Shown here: piece after piece, positions 40,328 to 48,162 of the stretch | Layout of the letters: each line of letters opens with the position of its first letter | Position numbering within the stretch: the stretch's first letter is position 1 | Source: FEB-7 sp963698265 | GTDB taxonomy: Bacteria > Pseudomonadota > Gammaproteobacteria > Burkholderiales > Usitatibacteraceae | Direction of reading: 5' to 3' | Length of the DNA: 64,000 bases | Assembly (NCBI GenBank): GCA_963698265.1 | Contig: CAVOQC010000001.1 | Location: forward strand, 1,145,027-1,209,026 | Notes under the pieces: model-generated | Database searches by the model: none | The model's input: the letters and a program-made list of their open reading frames with translations, nothing else | Told to the model about the DNA's origin: nothing | Position numbers and translations under genes: made by a program

Positions 40328-42511
40328 ATGGCGATGCTTGGCACGCACACCGTGGCGGGAGGCACCACCGGCTCCGGGACGACGCTTCCCGGCCCCGACG
40401 CGTCGGAGCTCTCCGCCGTCCTGGGCTACCTCAAGCCCGAGGACATCGCCCAGATAGAGCGCGCCTACGAGACGGCCAGGGCCGCCCACGCCGGCCAGTT
40501 CCGCGTGAGCGGCGAGCCCTACGTCACCCACCCGCTTGCGGTGGCGAAGATCCTCGCGGAATGGCACCTCGACCCGCAGGCGCTGATGGCCGCCCTCCTG
40601 CACGACGTGGTCGAGGACACGCACACCACCAAGACCGAGATCGCGAAGCACTTCGGCAAGCCCGTGGCCGATTTGGTCGACGGGGTCTCGAAGATCGAGC
40701 GCATCGAGTTCGCCACCCTCCAGCACGCGCAGGCCGAGAACTTCCGCAAGATGCTGCTCGCGATGGCACGCGACGTGCGCGTGATTCTCATCAAGCTCGC
40801 CGACCGCCTGCACAACATGCGAACGCTCGATGCCGTGCACGCGGAAAAGCAGGAGAGGATCGCCCGCGAGACCCTCGACATCTACGCGCCCATCGCCAAC
40901 CGGCTGGGGCTGAACGCCCTCTACTACGAGCTGGGCGACCTGGGCTTCCGCTACCTCCATCCCACGCGCTTCCGCGTGCTGGAGAAGGCGCTCAAGAGAG
41001 CGCGCGGCAACCGGCGCGACGCCGTGGGCAAGCTGACCAAGGCCATCGACGCGCGCCTGAAGGAGTTCCGCGTCGAGGCGCAGGTGCACGGGCGCGAGAA
41101 GCACATCTCGTCGATCTACCGCAAGATGCAGGAGAAGAACATCTCGTTCTCCGAGGTGTTCGACATCTACGGCTTCCGCATCATCGTGCCCGACATCCCG
41201 GCCTGCTACGTGGCGCTCGGCGCGCTGCACACGCTCTACAAGCCCATCCCCGGCAAGTTCAAGGACTACATCGCGATCCCCAAGGCGAACGGCTACCAGT
41301 CGCTGCACACCACGCTCTTCGGCCCCTTCGGCATGCCCGTGGAGGTGCAGATCCGCACCCCCGAGATGCACAAGGTCGCCGAGGCGGGGGTGGCCTCGCA
41401 CTGGCTCTACAAGAGCGCCGAGGAGCAGTCGAAGGACGTGCAGCTGAAGACCCACCACTGGCTGCAGTCGCTGCTCGAGATCCAGAGCGAATCGGGGGAT
41501 GCGCTGGAATTCCTCGAGCACATCAAGGTCGACCTCTTTCCCGATGAGGTCTACGTCTTCACGCCCAAGGGCCGGATCCTGTCGCTGCCGCGCGGGGCCA
41601 CGCCCATCGACTTCGCCTACTCGGTGCACACGGACGTGGGCAACCACTGCATCTCCGCGCGGGTCAACGGCGAGACCGTCCCGCTGGGCACGGCGCTGCG
41701 CAACGGCGACCGCGTGGAGATCGTGACCGACCCGGATTCGCGCCCCAACCCGGTGTGGCTCTCCTACGTGGCCACCGGCAAGGCGCGCTCGCACATCCGC
41801 CATTACCTGAAGACGATGCAGTCGGCGGAGTCCGCCGAGGTCGGCGAACTCCTGCTGGTGCAGGCGCTGCGCTCCCTGAAAGCCAACCCCGACGAGATCG
41901 GCGAGGAGCACTGGAAGCGCTTCTTCAAGGGCGACGCCTCGCGCACGCGGGACGAAGTGATGGCCGACATCGGCCTGGGCAAGCGCCTCGCGGTGGTGGT
42001 CGCGAAGAAGCTGCTGGCCACTCCCGAGGCGGTGGCCGAGGGCACGCACCGGCTCGACTCCATCACCATCCGCGGCACCGAGGGCCTCGCGGTGCAGTTC
42101 GCGCCCTGCTGCCGCCCGATTCCCGGCGACCCGATCATCGCGCAGATCAAGAAGGGGCAGGGGCTCGTCGTGCACACGCACGACTGCCCGGCGATCCACC
42201 CTTTCCATTTCGATCCGGAGAAATGGGTCGACGTGCAGTGGGACCCGGTCCCCGGCAGGCTCTTCGACGTGAACGTGCGCCTGACTGCCGCAAACCAGCG
42301 CGGCGTGCTCGCGCGCCTGGCAGCCGAGATCTCGGAGGCCGATTCCAACATCGAGCACATCGAGACCGAGGAGCGCTCGAGCAGCGCCTACACCACGATC
42401 ATCTTCACGATCCAGGTGCGAAACCGCGTACACGTGGCGCAGGTCTTCAAGCGCATGCGCCGCATCCCGGAGGTTGTCCGGCTCGCCCGCCTGAAAAAGA
42501 AGGCCGCATGA
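40328..42511 (+). CDS. spoT: Bifunctional (p)ppGpp synthase/hydrolase
   Basis: A 727-residue Rel/SpoT enzyme of the stringent response. The HD hydrolase domain carries His92-Asp93 in LLHDVVEDT with conserved upstream His residues (YVTHPLA), so hydrolase activity is expected. The synthetase has IYGFRIIV and KDYIAIPKANGYQSLHTT. TGS (VFTPKGRILSLPRGATP), a zinc-finger-like region with CCRPIPGD, and a C-terminal ACT domain complete it. It is preceded by a pyrimidine-rich leader of about 60 bases and ends in an ATGA overlap with ridA. Confidence 0.96.
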   Translation: MAMLGTHTVAGGTTGSGTTLPGPDASELSAVLGYLKPEDIAQIERAYETARAAHAGQFRVSGEPYVTHPLAVAKILAEWHLDPQALMAALLHDVVEDTHTTKTEIAKHFGKPVADLVDGVSKIERIEFATLQHAQAENFRKMLLAMARDVRVILIKLADRLHNMRTLDAVHAEKQERIARETLDIYAPIANRLGLNALYYELGDLGFRYLHPTRFRVLEKALKRARGNRRDAVGKLTKAIDARLKEFRVEAQVHGREKHISSIYRKMQEKNISFSEVFDIYGFRIIVPDIPACYVALGALHTLYKPIPGKFKDYIAIPKANGYQSLHTTLFGPFGMPVEVQIRTPEMHKVAEAGVASHWLYKSAEEQSKDVQLKTHHWLQSLLEIQSESGDALEFLEHIKVDLFPDEVYVFTPKGRILSLPRGATPIDFAYSVHTDVGNHCISARVNGETVPLGTALRNGDRVEIVTDPDSRPNPVWLSYVATGKARSHIRHYLKTMQSAESAEVGELLLVQALRSLKANPDEIGEEHWKRFFKGDASRTRDEVMADIGLGKRLAVVVAKKLLATPEAVAEGTHRLDSITIRGTEGLAVQFAPCCRPIPGDPIIAQIKKGQGLVVHTHDCPAIHPFHFDPEKWVDVQWDPVPGRLFDVNVRLTAANQRGVLARLAAEISEADSNIEHIETEERSSSAYTTIIFTIQVRNRVHVAQVFKRMRRIPEVVRLARLKKKAA

Positions 42512-42900
42512 AACAGACCATCGCCACCCCCGATGCCCCCGCCGCCATCGGCACCTACTCGCAGGCGGTTCGCGCGGGCGACACCGTGTACCTCTCCGGC
42601 CAGATCGGGCTCGACCCGGCGACGATGAAGCTCGCCGAGGGATTCGAGGCCGAGGTGCGGCGCGTATTCGACAACCTGCAGGCCGTCTGCCGCGCGGCGG
42701 GCGGCGACTTCGACCAGGTGGTGCGGGTGACCGTCTACCTCACGGACCTCGGCAATTTCGCGAAGGTGAACGAGGCGATGGCAACGTACTTCCGCGAGCC
42801 CTACCCGGCGCGGGCGGCCGTGGGCGTGGCGTCGCTTCCGCGCGGGGCGGCGGTGGAAATCGACGCGGTCATGCACTTCGCGCCCCCGGAATCGGCCTGA
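42508..42900 (+). CDS. ridA: RidA family enamine/imine deaminase
   Basis: A 130-residue trimeric protein that hydrolyses reactive 2-aminoacrylate and related imines. IGTYSQAVRAGDTVYLSGQIGLDP is in two standard segments, VVRVTVYLTDLGNFAKVNEAM carries the active-site Arg region, and PARAAVGVASLPRGAAVEIDAV holds the second. Length is exact. The start overlaps the spoT stop by four bases, indicating coupling. Confidence 0.95.
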   Translation: MKQTIATPDAPAAIGTYSQAVRAGDTVYLSGQIGLDPATMKLAEGFEAEVRRVFDNLQAVCRAAGGDFDQVVRVTVYLTDLGNFAKVNEAMATYFREPYPARAAVGVASLPRGAAVEIDAVMHFAPPESA

Positions 42901-43012
42901 GCTTCAGGGGTCGCGTGTCCCGCCCACCGGTTTCGCGTCGCGGCAAGGGGTGCCGCGGGGGCGAGCCGGCGCGGCCCCGCCGGGCCATGTCGTCCAAATC
43001 GTCCCATTTGGC

Positions 43013-43018
43013 TATAAT
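43013..43018 (+). promoter_or_regulatory. -10 element (TATAAT) and palindrome before the antitoxin
   Basis: TATAAT lies 26 bases before the antitoxin ATG. It is followed by ATGGCCAT at 43018-43025, so the two overlap in a near-palindromic TATAATGGCCATAT. A repressor bound here would block transcription, the layout expected for antitoxin autoregulation. The region is AT-rich compared with its surroundings. Confidence 0.55.
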
Positions 43019-43043
43019 GGCCATATCTTCTCCCGGGGGTCCC

Positions 43044-43391
43044 ATGTCCACGCTCACCTACCGCAACCGCCAGGGCGAACTCGTCTCCCTGCCCACGGTC
43101 GCCGCCAGCCGCTTCAAGAACGAGTTCGGAGCCGTCTTCGAGAAGGCGGCCCTCGGGGGTGCGGTGGCCATCACCAAGCACGACTCGCCGAAGGCCGTGT
43201 TGATGTCCTACGCGGAGTTCGAGGCGCTGGTGCGAAGCCGCCACCCCGATCTCGACGACCTCTCCGCGCAGTTCGACGGCCTCCTGTCGGGCATGCAGGG
43301 GCCGAAGGCGAGGAAGGCCATGGCCGCGGCGTTCGAGGCCACGCCCGCGCAGCAGGGCAAGGCCGCATCGAAGGCCGCCAGGCGCCGTTGA
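43044..43391 (+). CDS. Phd/YefM-like antitoxin
   Basis: A 115-residue protein with a Phd/YefM N-terminal DNA-binding region (VAASRFKNEFGAVFEKAA, GGAVAITKHDSPKAVLMSYAEFEAL) and a longer-than-usual basic, disordered C-terminal half. The C-terminal half would be expected to bind and inhibit the toxin; the N-terminal part binds the operator. The partner is not a Doc or RelE toxin but a zeta-type kinase encoded 45 bases downstream. An in-frame ATG seven codons upstream was not chosen because it lies within the -10/palindrome region. Confidence 0.8.
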   Translation: MSTLTYRNRQGELVSLPTVAASRFKNEFGAVFEKAALGGAVAITKHDSPKAVLMSYAEFEALVRSRHPDLDDLSAQFDGLLSGMQGPKARKAMAAAFEATPAQQGKAASKAARRR

Positions 43392-43436
43392 GCGGACCGC
43401 GCCAGGCCGAATGACGCCGAGCCCGGGTCCGCGATC

Positions 43437-44090
43437 ATGGCGCGCACCGCTGCCCGCCTCTACGTGCTTGCCGGCGTCAACGGTGCAGGCAAGAGCAGCA
43501 TCGGCGGTGCGGCCTTCCGCGCGTTCGGGGCGGACTATTTCAATCCCGACGAGGCGGCCCGCGCGCTGATGGCGGCGAACCGCGACCTCGGCCAGGCGGA
43601 AGCCAACGGCGCGGCCTGGCAGCAGGGGAGGCGCCTGCTGGAAAGGGCGATCGCCGGGCGGCTCGATTTCGCGATCGAGACCACGCTCGGGGCGAGCACC
43701 ATTGCGCGCCTGCTGGCCGAAGCGGCTGGGCAGGGCTTCGAAGTGCGCGTGTGGTACGCGGGGCTCGCGACGGCGGAGCTGCACCTTCGCCGCGTGCGCG
43801 CCCGGGTGCGCAAGGGCGGGCACGACATCCCCGAAGCCGACATCCGGCGCCGGTTCGAGCACAGCCGGATGAACCTCGTGCACCTGATGCCGCACCTGGC
43901 CGCGCTTCGTGTCTTCGACAACAGCGTCGAGGCCGATCCCGACAAGGGCGGGCTGCCCGAGCCGCGATTGCTCCTGCACCTGGAGCGCGGCAGGATCGCC
44001 GGCCCGAAGGACCTCTCGGCCACACCCGAGTGGGCCAGGCCGATCGTCGCCGCTGCGATGCGGTTGCATGGGCGGCGGGCGAAGCCATGA
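43437..44090 (+). CDS. Zeta-toxin-like P-loop kinase
   Basis: A 217-residue P-loop kinase. Walker A GVNGAGKSS is at 13-21, with a DYFNPDEAARAL segment near 33 for substrate/metal binding, ETTLGAST near 80, and a basic RVRARVRKGGHDIPEADIRRRF region (in two pieces) typical of zeta-family members. Known zeta toxins phosphorylate UDP-N-acetylglucosamine and poison cell-wall synthesis. Pairing with a Phd-like protein instead of the epsilon antitoxin makes this a candidate two-gene toxin-antitoxin module, not proven. The stop overlaps the recG ATG, so translation of recG may be coupled to it. Confidence 0.8.
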   Translation: MARTAARLYVLAGVNGAGKSSIGGAAFRAFGADYFNPDEAARALMAANRDLGQAEANGAAWQQGRRLLERAIAGRLDFAIETTLGASTIARLLAEAAGQGFEVRVWYAGLATAELHLRRVRARVRKGGHDIPEADIRRRFEHSRMNLVHLMPHLAALRVFDNSVEADPDKGGLPEPRLLLHLERGRIAGPKDLSATPEWARPIVAAAMRLHGRRAKP

Positions 44091-46195
44091 GCGGGCACGA
44101 GCCGGTGCAGAAGGTGAAAGCACCCCGTCCGGCGATCGCGGAGCCCGCGCCGGCTGCGCCGCGCGACGACCTCGTCGCCGGCCCCGTCGTGCGCACGAAG
44201 CTCGCGAAGCTCGGCATCCACTCGCGCTTCGACCTCGTGCTGCACCTGCCGCTGCGCTACGAGGACGAGACGAAGCTCACGCCGCTCGCGCAGGCCGGGA
44301 CCGGGGAGCCGGTGCTGGTGGAGGCGGACGTGGTCGAGTGCGAGGTCAAGTTCCGCCCGCGCCGCACGCTCGTCGTGAAGCTCGCCGAGGGCCAGGATGA
44401 ACTCTGGGTGCGATTCCTCAATTTCTATCCCAGCCAGGTGAAGCAGATGGCGGCGGGAAGAAGGCTTCGCCTGTACGGCGAGGTACGCCCCGGCTTCTTC
44501 GGCGCGGAGATGGTGCACCCGAAGGTGCGCGTGGTGGAGAAGGACGCGCCGCTGCCGTCCTCCTTGACGCCCGTGTACCCGACGACGGCGGGGATGTCTC
44601 AAGCGAACCTGCGCGGCTTCATCGAGCACGCGCTGGACACGCTGCTCCTGGATGACACGCTCGAGCCCACTCTCCTGGAGCGCCTGGCCCTCGGGCCTTT
44701 TCGCGAGAGCGTCCTCACCCTGCACCGCCCGCCGCCCGACGTGGAGCGCGCGAGCCTCGACGAGCGCACGCACCCGGCGTGGCGGCGGCTCAAGTTCGAC
44801 GAGCTTCTCGCGCAGCAGCTCGCCATGCGCATCGCCTACCGCGAGCGCCGGGGAAAGGCCGCCGCGCGCATGCCGGACAAGCACACGCTCACCAATGCGC
44901 TGGAGAAGTCGCTGCCCTTCACGCTCACGCGAGCGCAGAAGAAGGCCCACGCCACGATCGCCCACGACCTCGGCCAGCCGCACCCGATGCGCCGGCTCCT
45001 GCAGGGCGACGTGGGCAGCGGCAAGACCCTGGTCGCGGCGATGGCTGCCCTGCAGGCGATCGAGAACGGCTGGCAGGTCGCGCTCATGGCGCCCACCGAG
45101 ATACTGGCCGAGCAGCATTACCTGAAGCTCGCGCACTGGCTGGAGCCTCTCGGCGTCAAGGTGAGCTGGCTCGCCGGCAGCTTGAAGGCCCGCGCGAAGA
45201 AGGCAGCGGTGGAAGCCATCGCGAAGGGCGAGACGCAGCTCGCCGTGGGCACCCATGCGCTCTTCCAGGACGACGTGGGCTTCGAGCGCCTGGGGCTCGC
45301 GATCGTCGACGAGCAGCATCGCTTCGGCGTGGTGCAGCGCCTCGCCCTCGCCGCGAAGGCCGGCACGGGCCTCGAGCCCCACCAGCTCATGATGAGTGCG
45401 ACGCCCATTCCCCGCACGCTCTCCATGAGCTACTACGCCGATCTCGACGTGAGCGTGATCGACGAGCTGCCGCCGGGGCGAACGCCGGTGGTCACCAAGC
45501 TCGTGGAGGAATCGCGCCGCGACGAGGTGATCCGGCGCGTGCGCGAGAGCTGCGCGGAGGGCGAGCAGGCCTACTGGGTCTGCCCGCTCATCGAGGAATC
45601 CGAAACGCTGCAACTGAAGACGGCGCTGGAGACCTTCGAGGCGATGAAAACGACCTTCCCCGACCTCGCCGTGGGCCTCGTGCACGGCAGGCTCAAGCCC
45701 GACGAGAAGGCGCAGGTGATGGCCGACTTCAAGGCGAAGCGCGTGCAGCTCCTGGTGGCGACCACGGTGATCGAGGTGGGCGTGGACGTGCCCAATGCGA
45801 CCCTCATGGTGATCGAGCACGCCGAGCGCATGGGGCTCGCGCAATTGCACCAGTTGCGCGGGAGAGTGGGGCGCGGCACGGCGAAGAGCCTCGCCATCCT
45901 CCTGTATCATCAGCCGCTGTCGGAGACGGCCCGCGAGCGCTTGAAGATCATCTACGGCAACACCGACGGTTTCGAGATCGCGCGCCAGGACCTGCTGCTG
46001 CGCGGCCCCGGCGAATACCTCGGGTCGCGGCAGAGCGGGGCGCCACTCCTGCGCTTCGCCGATCTCGAGCGCGACACGGACCTGATCGAGCTCGCCCGGG
46101 AGCTCGCTGACACGATGATCGCGGAACGCTCCCACGCGGTGGAAAGGCACCTGGACCGCTGGCTCGGCCACCGGCAGTTCTTCCTCAAGGCATGA
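44087..46195 (+). CDS. recG: ATP-dependent DNA helicase RecG
   Basis: A 702-residue branch-migration helicase that remodels stalled forks and recombination intermediates. N-terminal wedge (OB) domain about 30-200; Walker A GDVGSGKTLVAAMA near 306, GTHALFQDDVGF, DEQHRFGVVQR Walker B, MSATPIPRTLSMSYY, the C-terminal helicase motifs ATTVIEVGVDVPNA and LHQLRGRVGRG, and the final RLKII...GFEIARQDL domain. Start chosen at the ATG overlapping the zeta-like gene stop. In relatives it follows ridA directly; the toxin-like pair sits between them here. Confidence 0.97.
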   Translation: MSGHEPVQKVKAPRPAIAEPAPAAPRDDLVAGPVVRTKLAKLGIHSRFDLVLHLPLRYEDETKLTPLAQAGTGEPVLVEADVVECEVKFRPRRTLVVKLAEGQDELWVRFLNFYPSQVKQMAAGRRLRLYGEVRPGFFGAEMVHPKVRVVEKDAPLPSSLTPVYPTTAGMSQANLRGFIEHALDTLLLDDTLEPTLLERLALGPFRESVLTLHRPPPDVERASLDERTHPAWRRLKFDELLAQQLAMRIAYRERRGKAAARMPDKHTLTNALEKSLPFTLTRAQKKAHATIAHDLGQPHPMRRLLQGDVGSGKTLVAAMAALQAIENGWQVALMAPTEILAEQHYLKLAHWLEPLGVKVSWLAGSLKARAKKAAVEAIAKGETQLAVGTHALFQDDVGFERLGLAIVDEQHRFGVVQRLALAAKAGTGLEPHQLMMSATPIPRTLSMSYYADLDVSVIDELPPGRTPVVTKLVEESRRDEVIRRVRESCAEGEQAYWVCPLIEESETLQLKTALETFEAMKTTFPDLAVGLVHGRLKPDEKAQVMADFKAKRVQLLVATTVIEVGVDVPNATLMVIEHAERMGLAQLHQLRGRVGRGTAKSLAILLYHQPLSETARERLKIIYGNTDGFEIARQDLLLRGPGEYLGSRQSGAPLLRFADLERDTDLIELARELADTMIAERSHAVERHLDRWLGHRQFFLKA

Positions 46196-46716
46196 ATCGA
46201 TGGAAACGGCTCGCGCCACCACACACGGATCCCTGGCGTCCCTGGCTCGCCTGGCGGGGCTCGCTCACCTGGCGCATCACGGCGCACGCGCGGGATTTTC
46301 GCGTCGAGGTGATCCGGCAGGGCCCGCACATCCCCAACGAGGACGAGTACCTCCGGCTCGGCCAGCCCGCGCACCGCAGGGCGCTGGTGCGCGAGGTGGT
46401 GCTGCACGCCGACGGCATTCCCGTGGTGCTCGCGCATTCGATCGCGGCGTGGCGCGATCTCTCGGGCGCGTGGCGGGGTTTGCGCGGCCTGGGCAAGCGC
46501 CCGCTCGCCGAGGCGCTCTTCACCGACCCGCTCGTGGCGAGGCAGACGCTCGAATTCGTGCGCATCGACGCGCGCCATCCCCTGGGCCGGCGCGTGCGGC
46601 GGGTGTTCGGCCGCGAGTTCCCGCCGCTGTGGGCGCGGCGCTCGCGCTTCGTGAAGCGCGGCCGCCCGCTCCTCGTGACGGAGGTCTTCCTGCCCGAACT
46701 CCTGCGGCTGCGGTGA
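46192..46716 (+). CDS. ubiC: Chorismate--pyruvate lyase
   Basis: A 174-residue enzyme that cleaves chorismate to 4-hydroxybenzoate and pyruvate, the first committed step to ubiquinone. The family layout is recognisable: an N-terminal W-rich start, REVVLHADGIPVVLAHSIA, and the C-terminal TEVFLPEL with the catalytic Glu. It overlaps recG by 4 bases and is followed by ubiA after 7 bases; the recG-ubiC-ubiA order supports the call. Primary sequence is divergent, as usual in this family. Confidence 0.85.
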   Translation: MNRWKRLAPPHTDPWRPWLAWRGSLTWRITAHARDFRVEVIRQGPHIPNEDEYLRLGQPAHRRALVREVVLHADGIPVVLAHSIAAWRDLSGAWRGLRGLGKRPLAEALFTDPLVARQTLEFVRIDARHPLGRRVRRVFGREFPPLWARRSRFVKRGRPLLVTEVFLPELLRLR

Positions 46717-46723
46717 GCGCCCC

Positions 46724-47614
46724 ATGAATATCGCCGCCGTCCTCGCGCGAATCGATGCCTACGAGAAGCTTGTCCGGTTGGACAAGCCGGTGGGAATCCT
46801 GCTGCTGCTGTGGCCCACGCTGTGGGGCCTGTGGTTCGCGGTGCGCGCGGTGCCGGACTGGCGCGTGCTCTGGATCTTCGTGATGGGCACCGTCCTCATG
46901 CGCTCGGCCGGGTGCGCCATCAACGACTGGGCCGACCGCGGCTTCGACTCGCGCGTGGCCCGCACGCGGGAGCGTCCTCTCGCCGCGGGCGCCATCCACC
47001 CGGAGGAGGCGGTGCTGGTCGCCGCCACCCTCGCGCTCGCCGCCTTCATGATGGTGGTCTGGATGCTGAACCTCCTCACCATGGGGCTCGCCGTCGTGGC
47101 GGCCATCATCGCGGCGATATATCCCTTCACCAAGCGCTTCCTGGCACTCCCCCAGGCATGGCTGGGCATGTGCTTCGGCTTCGGCATTCCGATGGCCTTC
47201 GCCGCGCAGACGGGCGACGTGCCGCTCTTCGCATGGCTGCTCTGGGCCGCGAACTTCTTCTGGGTGCTCGCCTACGACACGGAGTACGCGATGGTGGACC
47301 GAGAGGACGACCGGAAGATCGGCATCCGGACCTCCGCCATCCTCTTCGGGCGCTACGACGTGGCGGCGGTGATGGCCTGCTACGCGCTCTTCCTCGGCGC
47401 GATGGCCGCGATCGGCGTCTGGAAGGAGCTGGGCCCCGCGTACTACTCGGGGCTCTTCATCGCCGCGGTGATCGCGGGCTACCACTGGCGCATGATCCGC
47501 GACCGCTCGCGCGAAGGCTGCTTCCGAGCCTTCCGCCACAACCACTGGATCGGCATGGCGGTGTTCGCGGGCGTGCTCGTGGACCACACGGGCTGGAAGC
47601 CGTGGATCGGGTGA
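46724..47614 (+). CDS. ubiA: 4-hydroxybenzoate polyprenyltransferase
   Basis: A 296-residue integral membrane prenyltransferase that attaches the polyprenyl tail to 4-hydroxybenzoate. Both Asp-rich motifs are present: NDWADRGFD near 64 (NDxxDxxxD) and DTEYAMVDREDD near 185. It has eight to nine hydrophobic segments, with WPTLWGLWFA near the N-terminus. It acts directly on UbiC product. Its stop overlaps the next GTG start (GTGA). Confidence 0.96.
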   Translation: MNIAAVLARIDAYEKLVRLDKPVGILLLLWPTLWGLWFAVRAVPDWRVLWIFVMGTVLMRSAGCAINDWADRGFDSRVARTRERPLAAGAIHPEEAVLVAATLALAAFMMVVWMLNLLTMGLAVVAAIIAAIYPFTKRFLALPQAWLGMCFGFGIPMAFAAQTGDVPLFAWLLWAANFFWVLAYDTEYAMVDREDDRKIGIRTSAILFGRYDVAAVMACYALFLGAMAAIGVWKELGPAYYSGLFIAAVIAGYHWRMIRDRSREGCFRAFRHNHWIGMAVFAGVLVDHTGWKPWIG

Positions 47615-48162
47615 GCGCGAACGACGCGATCCTCGTGATCCTCGCGCACCCGTACCCGCGGATGTCGCGGGCCTGCGCGGCGCTGGCGGGGGCGGTGCGG
47701 GGCCTTCCCGCGCTCGAGCTGCGCTCCCTCTACGAGCGCTACCCCGACTTCGACATCGACGCGGGCGAGGAGCAGGCCGCGCTCGCGCGGGCCGGGCTCG
47801 TGGTCTGGCTGCACCCGATGCACTGGTACGGCATGCCGGGGCTGCTCAAGGTCTGGATGGACGCGGTGCTCGTGAAGGGCTGGGCCTTCGGCGCGGGAGG
47901 CAGCGCGCTCGCGGGCAAGGATTGCCTGTGGGCGGTGACCACCGGCGGGGACGATCACGCGTTCTCGGCCGAGGGGCGTCACCGCCGGCCCTTCGCCGAC
48001 TTCGTGGCACCCGTGGAACAGACGGCGCGTTTCTGCGGGATGCACTGGCTCGAACCCTTCGCGGTGCACGGCGCCCACGAGGTGGACGATGCCTCGATCG
48101 CGGCCTCGGCGGCGCGGTTTCGCGAGCTGCTCGACGCCTGGCGCGCGGGGAGGACAGCGTGA
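47611..48162 (+). CDS. KefF-like NAD(P)H oxidoreductase
   Basis: A 183-residue flavodoxin-fold quinone oxidoreductase. VILAHPYPRMSRACAAL opens the FMN-binding region; VWLHPMHWYGMPGLLKVWMDAVL and VTTGGDDHAFS are typical of the KefF/MdaB/NQO family. KefF proteins activate the glutathione-gated K+ efflux system KefC. A KefC-like gene overlaps directly downstream, matching the kefFC arrangement. The start is a GTG that overlaps the ubiA stop. Confidence 0.88.
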   Translation: MSANDAILVILAHPYPRMSRACAALAGAVRGLPALELRSLYERYPDFDIDAGEEQAALARAGLVVWLHPMHWYGMPGLLKVWMDAVLVKGWAFGAGGSALAGKDCLWAVTTGGDDHAFSAEGRHRRPFADFVAPVEQTARFCGMHWLEPFAVHGAHEVDDASIAASAARFRELLDAWRAGRTA

